Below, piece by piece: positions 1-8,584 of a stretch of 64,000 bases of DNA. A program made the translations under genes and the position numbers. Origin of the DNA: UBA7236 sp964463165 (lineage in GTDB: Bacteria > Bacteroidota > Bacteroidia > Chitinophagales > BACL12); the NCBI GenBank assembly GCA_964463165.1, contig CAYXBK010000016.1:41567-105566 (forward strand), read 5' to 3'. A model generated the notes under the pieces. That model ran no database searches, had not been told where the DNA came from, and saw nothing but the letters and a program-made list of their open reading frames with translations. Position 1 is the stretch's first letter. The number at the start of each line of letters is the position of its first letter.

Positions 1-1119
1 CATGAATAATGCGCTTATCTTTTTTAAACTGATCTGTGATCGCATCAACAGATACAGATTTATCACCAAGGCTGAAACGATAGGCCGATTGCAGGATGCG
101 CCGATCCGACATAACAGATGCCCGCTCGAATGAATGGAGCAAGGCATGGTCAACACATTGCTGCGCATCCCGTGAAGCGGATTCCTTCACGGGTGCAAAA
201 CGCACATCTTTTTCAAATGATCCGGATTTGTCTCCCTCGCCTTTTGTTTGGATCATTTCAATTTGCCTGCGCCATTCAGCTTTCAGTTCGGCCATGCTTA
301 ATCCTTTCTCTTTTTTCCCGCGTGTGCGTGCGCCGAGTTCATCCAGTTCTTTTTTATCTGTTATGCCGAGTTCCTTCGCAATGCGCCCGATCTCGTCGGT
401 GCGTTTTGCAAAATGCTGTATCAGATGTTTCGGCACGCCGGTAATCTCAAAAGCTGTTCTGGTTTTTTCAATGCCGTACCCCAATTCCATTAATTTATCG
501 GCAAGCCGTTTATGAAACCGTGCCTGATAGTAAGGCATGTCGCGTTTTATATCCCGGAACTGCCCCGCCTTGTATTTTTTCTCAACTCCATCCCACGTCA
601 CGTTAAATACAAAACAATGGCAATGCAGATGCGGATCGGGCGCATGACCTTCCACCGGGCGGGAGGTCTGGTGTACAAAATCAGCCCAGATCAGTTCGCC
701 GGTTTCACGATCAGCATATATCCCTTTATTTCGTACACGAGTTTTTGCATCCTGCTCAATGTCCTGCATGGTGGCTGCGACGCTCTCACTGAAAGCATCA
801 AGCAGGTGGCTGTCGTTAGACAGCGCATGTAAAATCGAAATCGATTTGGGGCAATGAAAATTAATATCATAACCAACCGTCCTTTCCTCTTTTGTGCGGG
901 GTGTTAATTTTCCTCCCGTCACCGGATTTTTGTTTTCGCAGAGCGCGAAAAAAGTTTCTTTCGTTGCAAAGCCTGTTACCCCAAGTCGCTCCGCAATTTT
1001 TCCATGCCACCGCCCATTCAATTCCTGGTCGTTGATGAAATAATCAGCTTTCAACAGGGCATCCGAAAAATAACTTTTCGCCTGCCCCTCGGAACTGCTT
1101 TGCACCATGCGGATCATAT
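1..1119 (-). CDS. MobF/TrwC-type conjugative relaxase, partial, frameshifted near N-terminus
   Basis: This is a DNA-nicking relaxase for conjugative transfer. It is open at the left edge of the window. The start at 1119 gives MIRMVQSSSEGQA, the usual beginning of Bacteroidota MobF relaxases. The frame then breaks at 1079-1082, where the minus strand reads GGCGCGAAAAG. After a shift of two bases the protein continues as KSYFSDALLKADYF (the region of the catalytic tyrosines), then GYDINFHCPKSISIL, then the metal-binding three-histidine motif DPHLHCHCFVFN. It stays open to base 1. In the main frame there is no start codon between the upstream stop near 1165 and the frameshift. The gene is therefore either broken or carries a sequence error of +2/-1 bases. 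The neighbouring coupling-protein gene supports a mobilization role. Family assignment is secure; intactness is not. Confidence 0.92.
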
Positions 1120-1317
1120 TTCCAGATTATAGCATAGTTTTGAAAAATCGACTTCGTATTTGTGTTTAACGGATTGCGTATTTGTTTTTAATTCTTCCAT
1201 TGCATGCATTCATCATCTGAATTTTTTTGCTTTTTGTTGACGAAAAAATTCACACGTACACGGCGGGCGATACGGTGGTCCATCCCACCGGATCGCTGCA
1301 GCCTTTTGGCCGCCGCA

Positions 1318-1352
1318 ACGATCAAATTTTTGCACCGCTAAAATTTGATCGT
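1318..1352. repeat. Perfect 13-bp inverted repeat in candidate oriT
   Basis: The arms ACGATCAAATTTT (1318-1330) and AAAATTTGATCGT (1340-1352) are perfect reverse complements around a 9-nt loop. The hairpin has no T-run typical of a terminator. It sits about 200 bp upstream of the relaxase start. Confidence 0.8.
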
Positions 1353-1356
1353 GCTA

Positions 1357-1405
1357 GCCCTGCGAGACGTCGGTCGTACCCCGACGGATCGCTGAAGCGC
1401 AGGGC
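1357..1405. repeat. Nested stem-loop in candidate oriT
   Basis: The outer arms GCCCTGCG (1357-1364) and CGCAGGGC (1398-1405) enclose an inner pair CGTCGG (1368-1373) and CCGACG (1381-1386). Together they form a two-tier stem-loop. It lies only 4 bp from the 13-bp inverted repeat on its left. Confidence 0.7.
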
Positions 1406-1494
1406 GCCGTTTTTCCAAAAAGCACTGATAGCAACACGTATATCACCGTTAAACATCAACCCATCAGACATCTTCCCTATGCACAGCATAGGAG

Positions 1495-2259
1495 TTATTT
1501 TGCGTCCACGATTTCGTCATCTGCTATCACTGCTGCGATCTTTTTTCGCAAACCTTCATTCGCCGGTTTGTCACCGTAAAATCGGTAGCCTCTTGTCTCT
1601 TCCGGACCGAGGTCTTGGACGAAGGATCTTTCCAATTCTTCGTTGCTGATAATCTCATCAATTTTGTTCATGATGAAGTGATCCCCAAGACGATATTCTG
1701 CCTCATAGCTGTAGCCGTAAATGAAGCTGCAAATGACAAGCAGAATTCCAAGCGGCTGACCGATGAGCCAGAGTAAAATTCCTGCCACAAAAAATGGCAT
1801 TGGTTCGATGAGCGTTTCGGTTTTTCGCAGGTTTACTTTACCGTTCGGTTGGGTTCCAAGCTTCTTAAAAAAAGGATGAAAATCTCCGGAATAAATGCTG
1901 AATTTTTTGAAGTCAAAAACGTTAGGCGCATGTTTAATTTCTTTGCCTCTTTCAATGCTGAAATACATGAACGCGAAAAGGTATAAATACCATGTTCCGT
2001 AGTTCAAAAAGAACCCGCCCCAGGAGAATGTTTGGTAGGCTGAATTGATAATCACGTACCATCCCGGGATTAGGAATAGAATAACAAATACCGTGATGGA
2101 CGACGCAAGCGTAAAATGACGCACACCAAAATTTTTGCGGATAAATACTTCAATTAATAACCGCGGCCATGAGGCGCAGGCGGAAACCGCAGTATAAAAA
2201 AATATTGAAATTAAATTGTGTCTCATGAGGCTTTGTCGGAGGTAAATCGTTTTTTTCAT
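1495..2259 (-). CDS. Membrane protein of the mobilization operon
   Basis: This 254-aa protein has about four hydrophobic segments (roughly residues 15-35, 50-75, 85-100, 155-185) and a charged C-terminal tail rich in Glu, Asp and Lys. I do not recognise a named family. It is the last gene of a minus-strand operon and starts 15 bp after the coupling-protein gene, which itself has no membrane helices. A plausible inference is that it anchors that ATPase at the inner membrane or links it to a secretion channel. A role as unrelated cargo cannot be excluded. Confidence 0.75.
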   Translation of the reverse strand: MKKTIYLRQSLMRHNLISIFFYTAVSACASWPRLLIEVFIRKNFGVRHFTLASSITVFVILFLIPGWYVIINSAYQTFSWGGFFLNYGTWYLYLFAFMYFSIERGKEIKHAPNVFDFKKFSIYSGDFHPFFKKLGTQPNGKVNLRKTETLIEPMPFFVAGILLWLIGQPLGILLVICSFIYGYSYEAEYRLGDHFIMNKIDEIISNEELERSFVQDLGPEETRGYRFYGDKPANEGLRKKIAAVIADDEIVDAK

Positions 2260-2274
2260 CTTTGGTAATTTGAG

Positions 2275-3795
2275 TTAAGGAATGAATTTTTGATCGAAAC
2301 GTGTTTTCAGGTAGTTATTGGTTAATGATGTTTCGCCCTGAAAATGAACATAAGCTTCAACTTTAAAATCGTTTAATCCGCCGCCGGTTTTCAGTTGGGA
2401 AAATTCTTCAGGATGAACCTCTTTATCCGGCTTTAATGACTTTGATTTTGAGGATGAAAATTGACCGGCAACTGTTGTTGAACTTCCAATGTCAAGCCGG
2501 AAATCATCCCCAATTAATTCAGAAGCATAATTGTTTGTTTCAAGATCGGCATTGGCGTGAAATATCTTTGTCGCCAGGGTGCCGAGAAAACTTTTCACAT
2601 GATGATCGCCTTTCCTCCCGCCCATATTGGCGTAATAGTTCGGTAGGTTCTGGGTGATATAAACCGTCGCCAAACGGCTGCCGCGAGCTGTTGCCTGATA
2701 TTCGGCATCGTGCTCATGCAGGAAATGCTGGGCTTCATCCGCCCACAAAAAGATAGGTTTTGTACCGGGTTCAATTTTTCGTTTTTCCATCGCCCGTTGC
2801 CAGATGTATTTAAACATGATCTGGCTATCACGGCCGATTTTATGATGGAGTTTTATTGGCAAATTGATCAGGATGATTTTACCATTCAGGCATTTTTCCG
2901 GTGAAAATGTTGATGTCCGGCTGCAGAATAAATCGTATACAGGATTGCGCAGCAAGCGGAATAAAAAACCGGAAAATGAAAATTCAATAATTGATCTTGT
3001 TCTTTCGGCAAGGTTTTGAAAATTGCCATTAAAAAATTCATCCACAAACTTGAATATACGCCCGTCATGAACCTCTTTTAAAAATGCCTGCTCGTGGAGT
3101 CCGTCTTCCTTTAATTTTTCTAAATACTCGGGTTTTTGTTTAAATGACCATTCATCAAACTGCTGATTGACATTTTTCGCGGCAAGTTCAAAGGCTTCCC
3201 GAAACGCGGTTTTCTTTTGTTCATTATCTTGAACCACCCCTGCCTTCGGCAGGGTCTGCACGATATCGTACATCTGCTGCACAGAGATTTTCTGATAGGC
3301 GAGCCTGCATAGATCAATCACGTTAAATATGAGCATATCGAGCGCCTTTTCCCAAAAGGGATCATCGCCATGGCCGCCTTCTTTTGCTTCACTGGCATTC
3401 AGAACGGTTTTTAAAACTTCAACAATGTTTTCAGTAATAGCTTGTTTGTCTGGGCTTTTTTTGATCTCGTAGTCGAAGAAATTAAAGCAACGTTTTTTAC
3501 CTGGCTCCACGATAATTAAATCTTTTCTGCGTGAGGTAATATCGCAGTATTTAATCCAGGTGTCTTTTTCGTCGGGTTTTACTGTCAGGACGAGGCCGCC
3601 GAAGCCTGCCTTTAGGTATTTCAAGGCGAGCATACGCCCTGAACCTGTTGTTTTACCGGAGCCGATACCGCCGAAGATTTGAACACCTTCCACGGCATTG
3701 CGGACTGTCCAATTCATTTTACCAAATTGGATTAGCGGGGTATCGAGGTAATCGGGATCTGCCATGAAAAAGAAAAGATATTTTACCGTTTTCAC
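2275..3795 (-). CDS. TraD/VirD4-like type IV coupling protein (soluble ATPase)
   Basis: This ATPase brings the relaxase-DNA complex to a mating channel. The Walker A motif GGIGSGKTT is at about residues 42-50 and the Walker B region IFLWADEAQHFL at about 343-355. The latter is followed by the arginine-rich sensor segment ARGSRLATVYITQ of the TraD/TraG family. No transmembrane helix precedes the P-loop, unlike VirD4 or TraG. The start used is GTG at 3795, which overlaps the stop of the previous gene (GTGA) and suggests translational coupling. ATG at 3765 (MADPDYLD) is an alternative start. The gene lies between an unknown gene and a membrane-protein gene in the same operon. Confidence 0.9.
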   Translation of the reverse strand: MKTVKYLFFFMADPDYLDTPLIQFGKMNWTVRNAVEGVQIFGGIGSGKTTGSGRMLALKYLKAGFGGLVLTVKPDEKDTWIKYCDITSRRKDLIIVEPGKKRCFNFFDYEIKKSPDKQAITENIVEVLKTVLNASEAKEGGHGDDPFWEKALDMLIFNVIDLCRLAYQKISVQQMYDIVQTLPKAGVVQDNEQKKTAFREAFELAAKNVNQQFDEWSFKQKPEYLEKLKEDGLHEQAFLKEVHDGRIFKFVDEFFNGNFQNLAERTRSIIEFSFSGFLFRLLRNPVYDLFCSRTSTFSPEKCLNGKIILINLPIKLHHKIGRDSQIMFKYIWQRAMEKRKIEPGTKPIFLWADEAQHFLHEHDAEYQATARGSRLATVYITQNLPNYYANMGGRKGDHHVKSFLGTLATKIFHANADLETNNYASELIGDDFRLDIGSSTTVAGQFSSSKSKSLKPDKEVHPEEFSQLKTGGGLNDFKVEAYVHFQGETSLTNNYLKTRFDQKFIP

Positions 3796-4598
3796 TCAAT
3801 CCCTAACTGAGCAAAAGCCAGGTCTTCAGCACTTTCTTCTGTCTTGATCGCTGATGAATTCTCCATCATTGTTCGTGCAGAGGTTGGAAAACGCAAAGTT
3901 TTAGGCTCAAAATCACCTGTGCCCCACCAGATGAATCGGTTTTTAATTTTACAAAGCCCCATCATAATATATAATCCCTCTTTTCCCTCCACTTTGTAAC
4001 CAATACTACTTTCCCTATGAAGATTTACTTTTATGCTCGCATCCGCAAGATTTATTTTTTCGATTTGTGGACTATCCGTTTCGAAAGAAATTTCCGAATT
4101 ATTGCTTTTTGAAATTGCTAAAATGGTCAGGCCACTTTGTACCAAATCTGTAACAACACAATATTCCTTTTTCCACTTACCATTTTTCAATAATGTTTTT
4201 AATATCTCTCCGATTTTTGCCTTGTTACTTATTCGGGTTGTAGTGCAATCTGCGGCATTGAAGAAAATTGAATCCTTGTTTGCAAATTTTACTTCTAAGG
4301 TAGCCTTAGCCACCGGAATGCCTCTTGCATTCAAGCTTCCCTTACTCAATAAATTAACTTCAACACCGCTTTCAGATTGAAATTCCTTGTGATCCTTCCA
4401 TTGATCGGCTGTGATTTTAATAACATCGCCAGAAAATTCAGGAAAATCGTCTTTTAACTTCCCTATATGGAGAAAAATGTTTCCATCCAGCAGTCCGTAG
4501 TCTCCTAATTCCACAGCGGCACCTGGCTCCCAATTGGCATAAAAAACCTCAAATTGTTTTTTGATTTCATCAGTGTAAAGATTGGCAAGATTGCTCAT
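3792..4598 (-). CDS. Conserved-looking hypothetical protein of mobilization operon
   Basis: This 268-aa protein is predicted to be soluble, with no signal peptide or helices. I do not recognise it. The middle is beta-rich (alternating hydrophobic residues around 60-130), and the C-terminal third contains GLYIMMGLCKIKNRFIWWG. The last residues are acidic. The stop overlaps the GTG start of the coupling-protein gene, so the two are probably translated together. An accessory role in transfer is inferred from position only. Confidence 0.7.
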   Translation of the reverse strand: MSNLANLYTDEIKKQFEVFYANWEPGAAVELGDYGLLDGNIFLHIGKLKDDFPEFSGDVIKITADQWKDHKEFQSESGVEVNLLSKGSLNARGIPVAKATLEVKFANKDSIFFNAADCTTTRISNKAKIGEILKTLLKNGKWKKEYCVVTDLVQSGLTILAISKSNNSEISFETDSPQIEKINLADASIKVNLHRESSIGYKVEGKEGLYIMMGLCKIKNRFIWWGTGDFEPKTLRFPTSARTMMENSSAIKTEESAEDLAFAQLGIE

Positions 4599-4661
4599 AC
4601 AGTTAATTTTAATTTTGCCTACTCTTAGTCGGATTTTCGGCTTATCTCCGTTTAATATTTT

Positions 4662-4925
4662 TTAATGTTCTGGTTCCCTTTCCGTGTCTTTGTCCTTTGC
4701 CTTCTCTAATGCCGCTATCTTCTGGTCACGCTTCATCCATGGAAGTTGTTCTTTCGATTGCTCCAGAATAAATTGCTTTTGTCCATCTCGGAATCCTTCA
4801 AGATTCGGGGTTTGGTTTGCAATCCTGGAAATCGCAATTGCCAGATCAGGTAAATAACCTGCAATCAAATAACCTTCATTAAAGCCTTTCTGATAAGCAG
4901 GGTCAGGAGTATGCGGGGTTCCCAT
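4662..4925 (-). CDS. Small hypothetical protein with GxxxGY motif
   Basis: This 87-aa protein is helical and charged. Near its N-terminus is the repeat-like stretch YQKGFNEGYLIAGYL, similar to the Gx3 repeats of Yae1-like proteins. The C-terminus is rich in Lys, Glu and Asp. It lies 14 bp downstream of the HTH gene in the mobilization operon. Function unknown. Confidence 0.6.
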   Translation of the reverse strand: MGTPHTPDPAYQKGFNEGYLIAGYLPDLAIAISRIANQTPNLEGFRDGQKQFILEQSKEQLPWMKRDQKIAALEKAKDKDTEREPEH

Positions 4926-4939
4926 TTTTAATCATCGAA

Positions 4940-5209
4940 TTAAAAAGTATCATGGGCATGTTGCTCCAAATATTCATCGATCGATGTGCGATCATAAAGG
5001 ATGATTTTTTTCTGTGGTTGCGAATAACGGATTTTCCCTTCATCACGTAATTTTTGCAGCGTTGTTCTCGACTTTATATTTAACATTACCATCGCCTGCT
5101 CATCATTGATCCATTTTTCCTTGTCACCGCCCTGCGTCAACCGCAGCCGCTCGACAACTTCTTCAAGCAACGAATAAAATGCGGGCTCCTCAAGGCAGAT
5201 GACTTCCAA
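4940..5209 (-). CDS. Excisionase-like helix-turn-helix protein
   Basis: This 89-aa protein matches the MerR/excisionase-type HTH_17 fold: NDEQAMVMLNIKSRTTLQKL forms the helix-turn-helix, followed by RDEGKIRYSQPQKKIILYD and an end helix SIDEYLEQ. Such proteins act as recombination directionality factors or local regulators in Bacteroidota mobile elements. The start is TTG at 5209, as no ATG or GTG is suitably placed. It is 15 bp downstream of a secreted-protein gene and begins the mobilization genes proper. Confidence 0.8.
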   Translation of the reverse strand: MEVICLEEPAFYSLLEEVVERLRLTQGGDKEKWINDEQAMVMLNIKSRTTLQKLRDEGKIRYSQPQKKIILYDRTSIDEYLEQHAHDTF

Positions 5210-5224
5210 GGAATATTGGATATT

Positions 5225-6718
5225 TTAATTTCCTAAATTGAAACTCACAGCAAAAAACCAACCCCAGTTTGGCGCTTTTATAGACAGGTCCTCATCCGAA
5301 AAATCATTCAAAGAGCTGAAGTCAATAACATTGGTATATTTGGGTTTCAACTGATCTGTAAAGCCAAATGTTGCTCCACCGCTGACTAAAACCCTTCTTA
5401 CAATATTATTTGTTGAGGATACGCCGATTGTTCCACCCAGCATTAATCTTGATTCTTCCAAATCACCGAAATCGGGATTAACTCCGAAGGATATACCCGG
5501 TGTAAGAACCGATGGAATTTTAAATGTCAAATGCGTGAATGCAACAGGATTAAAATCAAACTTTCGATTTGTTATACTGCTGTCTATTCCGATAACATTA
5601 TCCGCAGTATCTCTCAGCAAAAAGTAATCAGTGCCGTTAATACCTCCTCCAAATGTTGTTGCAAATCCAGCGCTAAAATCTATTCTTGTACCACCGTAAG
5701 ATCTTATTTTAATTGGCTGAATTGCTTTATAAATCGTACCATTCTTTAGTTTCAATGTATCTCCGATCATAAGAAAGTCACCTGAAAGATTAGGCATTTT
5801 ATCTCCTTGGATAACAAAACCAGATTCGGTCATGTTCATGAAATTCATCTGAATTCCAAGTACTTTTCGATTTATTTTATCAAGATTATCACCAGAATAA
5901 AGATCCTCGATTTTTTGCATTAACACAGACAATGAATCCAAATATGCCACAAGATTGTCATCAGGATTTGTCGGTTTGAGTAATTCATTTATGCGTCTCA
6001 GAATTTCAATATCAAATCGAATATTTTGAAGCGATTGTTTTAATGCTTCAAGGTGAGTTTCAAAAATTTGATTTATTTCATAGGAATTTTCAATTTTGGA
6101 GCCATAGAAATTTATAATATGCGAGTCGAATATATCTCTTGAATAAATATCGGGGTTTTTCATCAATAATACCACAATAGAATCAAGCGATAAGAGGCGA
6201 TTAATTTCAGCCCTTTCTTTATCAGCTAGACTAAGATCAAATTGAATAAGTTTTAAGGTGCGATTTTTTTCTTCTGAGAGTTTGTCAATATCTGATTTTG
6301 GTATCGGAGCTAGCGACAGTACATTACGAAGCTTATTTACGTTTTCGGATATTGTCTCCATTTCTCCATTAACATCGTCGGCATTAATATTATCAGCAGA
6401 AGTGGTAGTAGCATTTTGAGAACTTAAACTCATCGCATCGCTAAAAACATCTTTTCCATCATTGAAATCTGCATTCGTTATTTCAGCGGTCATTTTTGAG
6501 TCTAATGCATATGGATTTGCGTGAATTATACTGAATGAAATACTGGTGCCTTCTTTACACCATTTCAAATTTGCAATTTCCTCCGAACACGTAATCTCGC
6601 CTGTGGCATTATCAAACGTAATCGTTGCATTCTGTTTCTGGGCTGACGCAATGTTGCAATACAACAACACTGAGAGCAGAGTCGACAAAAAATAATAGAG
6701 AGTTAATTTGGGTCTCAT
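5225..6718 (-). CDS. Secreted protein with coiled-coil middle and barrel-like C-terminus
   Basis: This 497-aa protein has a clear signal peptide (MRPKLTLYYFLSTLLSVLLY, cleavage after ASA). A helical, charged middle (about 110-290) is followed by a Gly-rich beta-strand region ending in GWFFAVSFNLGN, which looks like the last strand of an outer-membrane protein. No family is recognised. It is the first gene of the minus-strand operon that leads into the mobilization genes, so a cell-surface role tied to the element is possible. The architecture resembles the chromosomal protein at 34558-36420, but no close sequence match is visible by eye. Confidence 0.7.
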   Translation of the reverse strand: MRPKLTLYYFLSTLLSVLLYCNIASAQKQNATITFDNATGEITCSEEIANLKWCKEGTSISFSIIHANPYALDSKMTAEITNADFNDGKDVFSDAMSLSSQNATTTSADNINADDVNGEMETISENVNKLRNVLSLAPIPKSDIDKLSEEKNRTLKLIQFDLSLADKERAEINRLLSLDSIVVLLMKNPDIYSRDIFDSHIINFYGSKIENSYEINQIFETHLEALKQSLQNIRFDIEILRRINELLKPTNPDDNLVAYLDSLSVLMQKIEDLYSGDNLDKINRKVLGIQMNFMNMTESGFVIQGDKMPNLSGDFLMIGDTLKLKNGTIYKAIQPIKIRSYGGTRIDFSAGFATTFGGGINGTDYFLLRDTADNVIGIDSSITNRKFDFNPVAFTHLTFKIPSVLTPGISFGVNPDFGDLEESRLMLGGTIGVSSTNNIVRRVLVSGGATFGFTDQLKPKYTNVIDFSSLNDFSDEDLSIKAPNWGWFFAVSFNLGN

Positions 6719-6917
6719 AATTTAAGTTTTGAGTTATTAAATGAGTGAGAATAAATAATGTTCATTCTCTGTCAGACAAAATTCAACAACCAGCCCTAAT
6801 GAAAATAGGGTGAAATATACATTTGGTGGGGGTGTTTTCACGGGGGGAAAGATGCGGGCTACAAACAATTGTATGAAGTCTAATTTTACAGCTTTGATAA
6901 CCTATAAATTTTAAAAT

Positions 6918-7796
6918 ATGAAAGCCTCTCAAATCAAGGAATTGAAAGAAGTCCTTAAAACCACCAGTACTGCTCAAAAAAAAGTTAAAGAAATTATCGA
7001 ATTTTTAGTTAACCATTCCAGTGAATACAGTGCAGAGCAAATCCTGAATATCCTCGGTGGTATCATTCTTCCTTCTGTGCATCGACAAAGAATTGTAGAT
7101 GAACGTGCCGGCAATTATTATCACAACAACGCTGCGAAGGATGAAATAACCACTTGGAATAGTTTTGAAGTGAATCTATGGGATCTCGTGAGGTATATTC
7201 CGAATGCCGTCAACGGACCAACTGACCCAAACGATTATTGGGGAGACCCGAATGATGAGTGGGGATTTCGTATTTATCCCGCATATGATGGTACATCTAT
7301 TTACCTTCTCGTTGGAATTTCGAAATACAACGATCCCAATGTTGCCAACGCTGAATATCCCGGCTATTTTCAACTAAAGGGTAATTACTCGGAAGGTTAC
7401 TTTAATTATGGAGCTGCGGACCGACGAGATGATGTGGTTGGAGGATTTAAGAATTACTGGAATAACGTGTTATTGACACCTGCAAAATCTCTTCAGAAAG
7501 ATATACATGCAATCAAATCCCGTTTTTTTTATTTTTCTGAGGTCATTAGCTTCATATCAACCAACGTGGAAATGACACCCAATGAATTAAAAAAGTGTAA
7601 AGTTCAATTTGAGATCGGCTATGTAACAGACGGAATGAATGATATTTTGTCGAACGATTATCTTGAACCGGCAAAACCTTATCATGTTGGTTTTGCGGTG
7701 GTGTTGTCAATTATTACTCCAGGAGGGAAAAGTAGCATGTCTCTTGAAGTAGCGAGACCCTGCCCGCCCAGATGCGGAGACCTCTCTTATTTGTAA
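6918..7796 (+). CDS. Hypothetical protein with Cys/Pro-rich C-terminus
   Basis: This 292-aa protein starts with a charged helical stretch (residues 1-50) and continues as an aromatic-rich region with repeated Asn-Asp-Tyr-Trp content (NDYWGDPNDEWGFRIYPAY). It has no signal peptide or membrane helix. It ends in PCPPRCGDLSYL. I do not recognise the family. It is transcribed away from the mobilization operon and 101 bp before the signalling genes. Confidence 0.6.
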   Translation: MKASQIKELKEVLKTTSTAQKKVKEIIEFLVNHSSEYSAEQILNILGGIILPSVHRQRIVDERAGNYYHNNAAKDEITTWNSFEVNLWDLVRYIPNAVNGPTDPNDYWGDPNDEWGFRIYPAYDGTSIYLLVGISKYNDPNVANAEYPGYFQLKGNYSEGYFNYGAADRRDDVVGGFKNYWNNVLLTPAKSLQKDIHAIKSRFFYFSEVISFISTNVEMTPNELKKCKVQFEIGYVTDGMNDILSNDYLEPAKPYHVGFAVVLSIITPGGKSSMSLEVARPCPPRCGDLSYL

Positions 7797-7864
7797 GAAG
7801 CATTTGTGCAACAATAACACATATTAACAGGCATTAAAGTCACTACGAACTGACATAATATCGG

Positions 7865-7891
7865 GTTTTCGTATCTTTCTCATACGAAAAC
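7865..7891. promoter_or_regulatory. Perfect 10-bp inverted repeat upstream of signalling operon (operator candidate)
   Basis: GTTTTCGTAT (7865-7874) and ATACGAAAAC (7882-7891) are perfect reverse complements separated by CTTTCTC. The repeat covers a TATCTTTC sequence resembling the Bacteroidota -7 box and ends 6 bp before the ATG at 7898. Its position suits an operator or leader hairpin. There is no downstream T-run, so a terminator is unlikely. Confidence 0.55.
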
Positions 7892-7897
7892 TCTATT

Positions 7898-8584
7898 ATG
7901 CCTCCCTTCTTGGAAAGAATGCTCAGTTTCCCGGTTTATGACTTTTTGCTCGTTACTTGTATTCTATTTTTAATTTGCATGAGGAATTTGGACAAGAAAG
8001 AAAAAATCGCCGCCATTTATTGCCTTCTTACTTACGGAGCGAATGTTCTGTCAGAATATATCCAGTTTATAAACCCTGACAATCCAAACAATCAATGGGT
8101 GTTTAACTACATTATGCTGGCTCTACATTCACTTAGCTTTTTACTTTATTTTGTCGCGAACAAAAATCTTCGTCTAAAGAAGAATATGATCATCGTGTAT
8201 TTTTTCTATTTGGCTTTTTACATTATCAACTGGAGGTTTATTCAAGGTTACTATGTTTTCAATACGTTCAGTATCACGATAGGCAATGCCATTGTTGCTG
8301 CTTTAGCGTTTATTTACTTACAACAATTTATCAGGAACGCAGATACAAAACCATCAACTAATTTCGTATTCTGGTTTAGCTCTGCGATATTAATCAGCTC
8401 TCTGGTTTCAATACCTATTCAATCAACATTATCCTGGCTTGCATTTTCTGAAGAAGAAACAGTCGATAAACTTTATACAATAAATGACATCGCTGATTGT
8501 ATCGCCTATTCACTCATGATTATCGGATTGCTATGGACTCGAAAATATCGGAAATCACCTTCTTCATCGTATTCTCAAGTTTGA
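7898..8584 (+). CDS. Polytopic membrane protein, probable sensor partner of histidine kinase
   Basis: This 228-aa protein has about seven or eight hydrophobic segments spread over its length. The periplasmic and cytoplasmic loops are short and the tail is basic and Ser-rich (RKYRKSPSSSYSQV). No family is recognised. Its 3' end overlaps the start of the histidine-kinase gene by 52 bp, which implies co-translation. The kinase has only one helix and no sensor domain, so this protein is a good candidate for its signal input. That role is inferred. Confidence 0.65.
   Translation: MPPFLERMLSFPVYDFLLVTCILFLICMRNLDKKEKIAAIYCLLTYGANVLSEYIQFINPDNPNNQWVFNYIMLALHSLSFLLYFVANKNLRLKKNMIIVYFFYLAFYIINWRFIQGYYVFNTFSITIGNAIVAALAFIYLQQFIRNADTKPSTNFVFWFSSAILISSLVSIPIQSTLSWLAFSEEETVDKLYTINDIADCIAYSLMIIGLLWTRKYRKSPSSSYSQV

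Larger units (their letters stand above)
1120..1494. other. Gene-free region between relaxase and mobilization operon; candidate oriT
   Basis: This 375-bp stretch has no convincing gene. It is more GC-rich than its surroundings and full of inverted repeats (1318-1352, 1357-1405, and a short GGTGG/CCACC pair near 1274-1289). Origins of transfer usually lie beside the relaxase gene and carry such repeats, so this is the best oriT candidate in the window. The nic site cannot be read from the sequence alone. Confidence 0.45.

Noticed and set aside
96..832. Open plus-strand reading frames of about 100-140 codons
   Set aside because: They lie opposite the relaxase, whose minus-strand frame has clear MobF motifs; their translations show no recognisable domain.
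1227..1649. 140-codon plus-strand frame
   Set aside because: It spans the inverted-repeat region and the end of the membrane-protein gene, has Arg/Pro-rich shadow composition and no family match.
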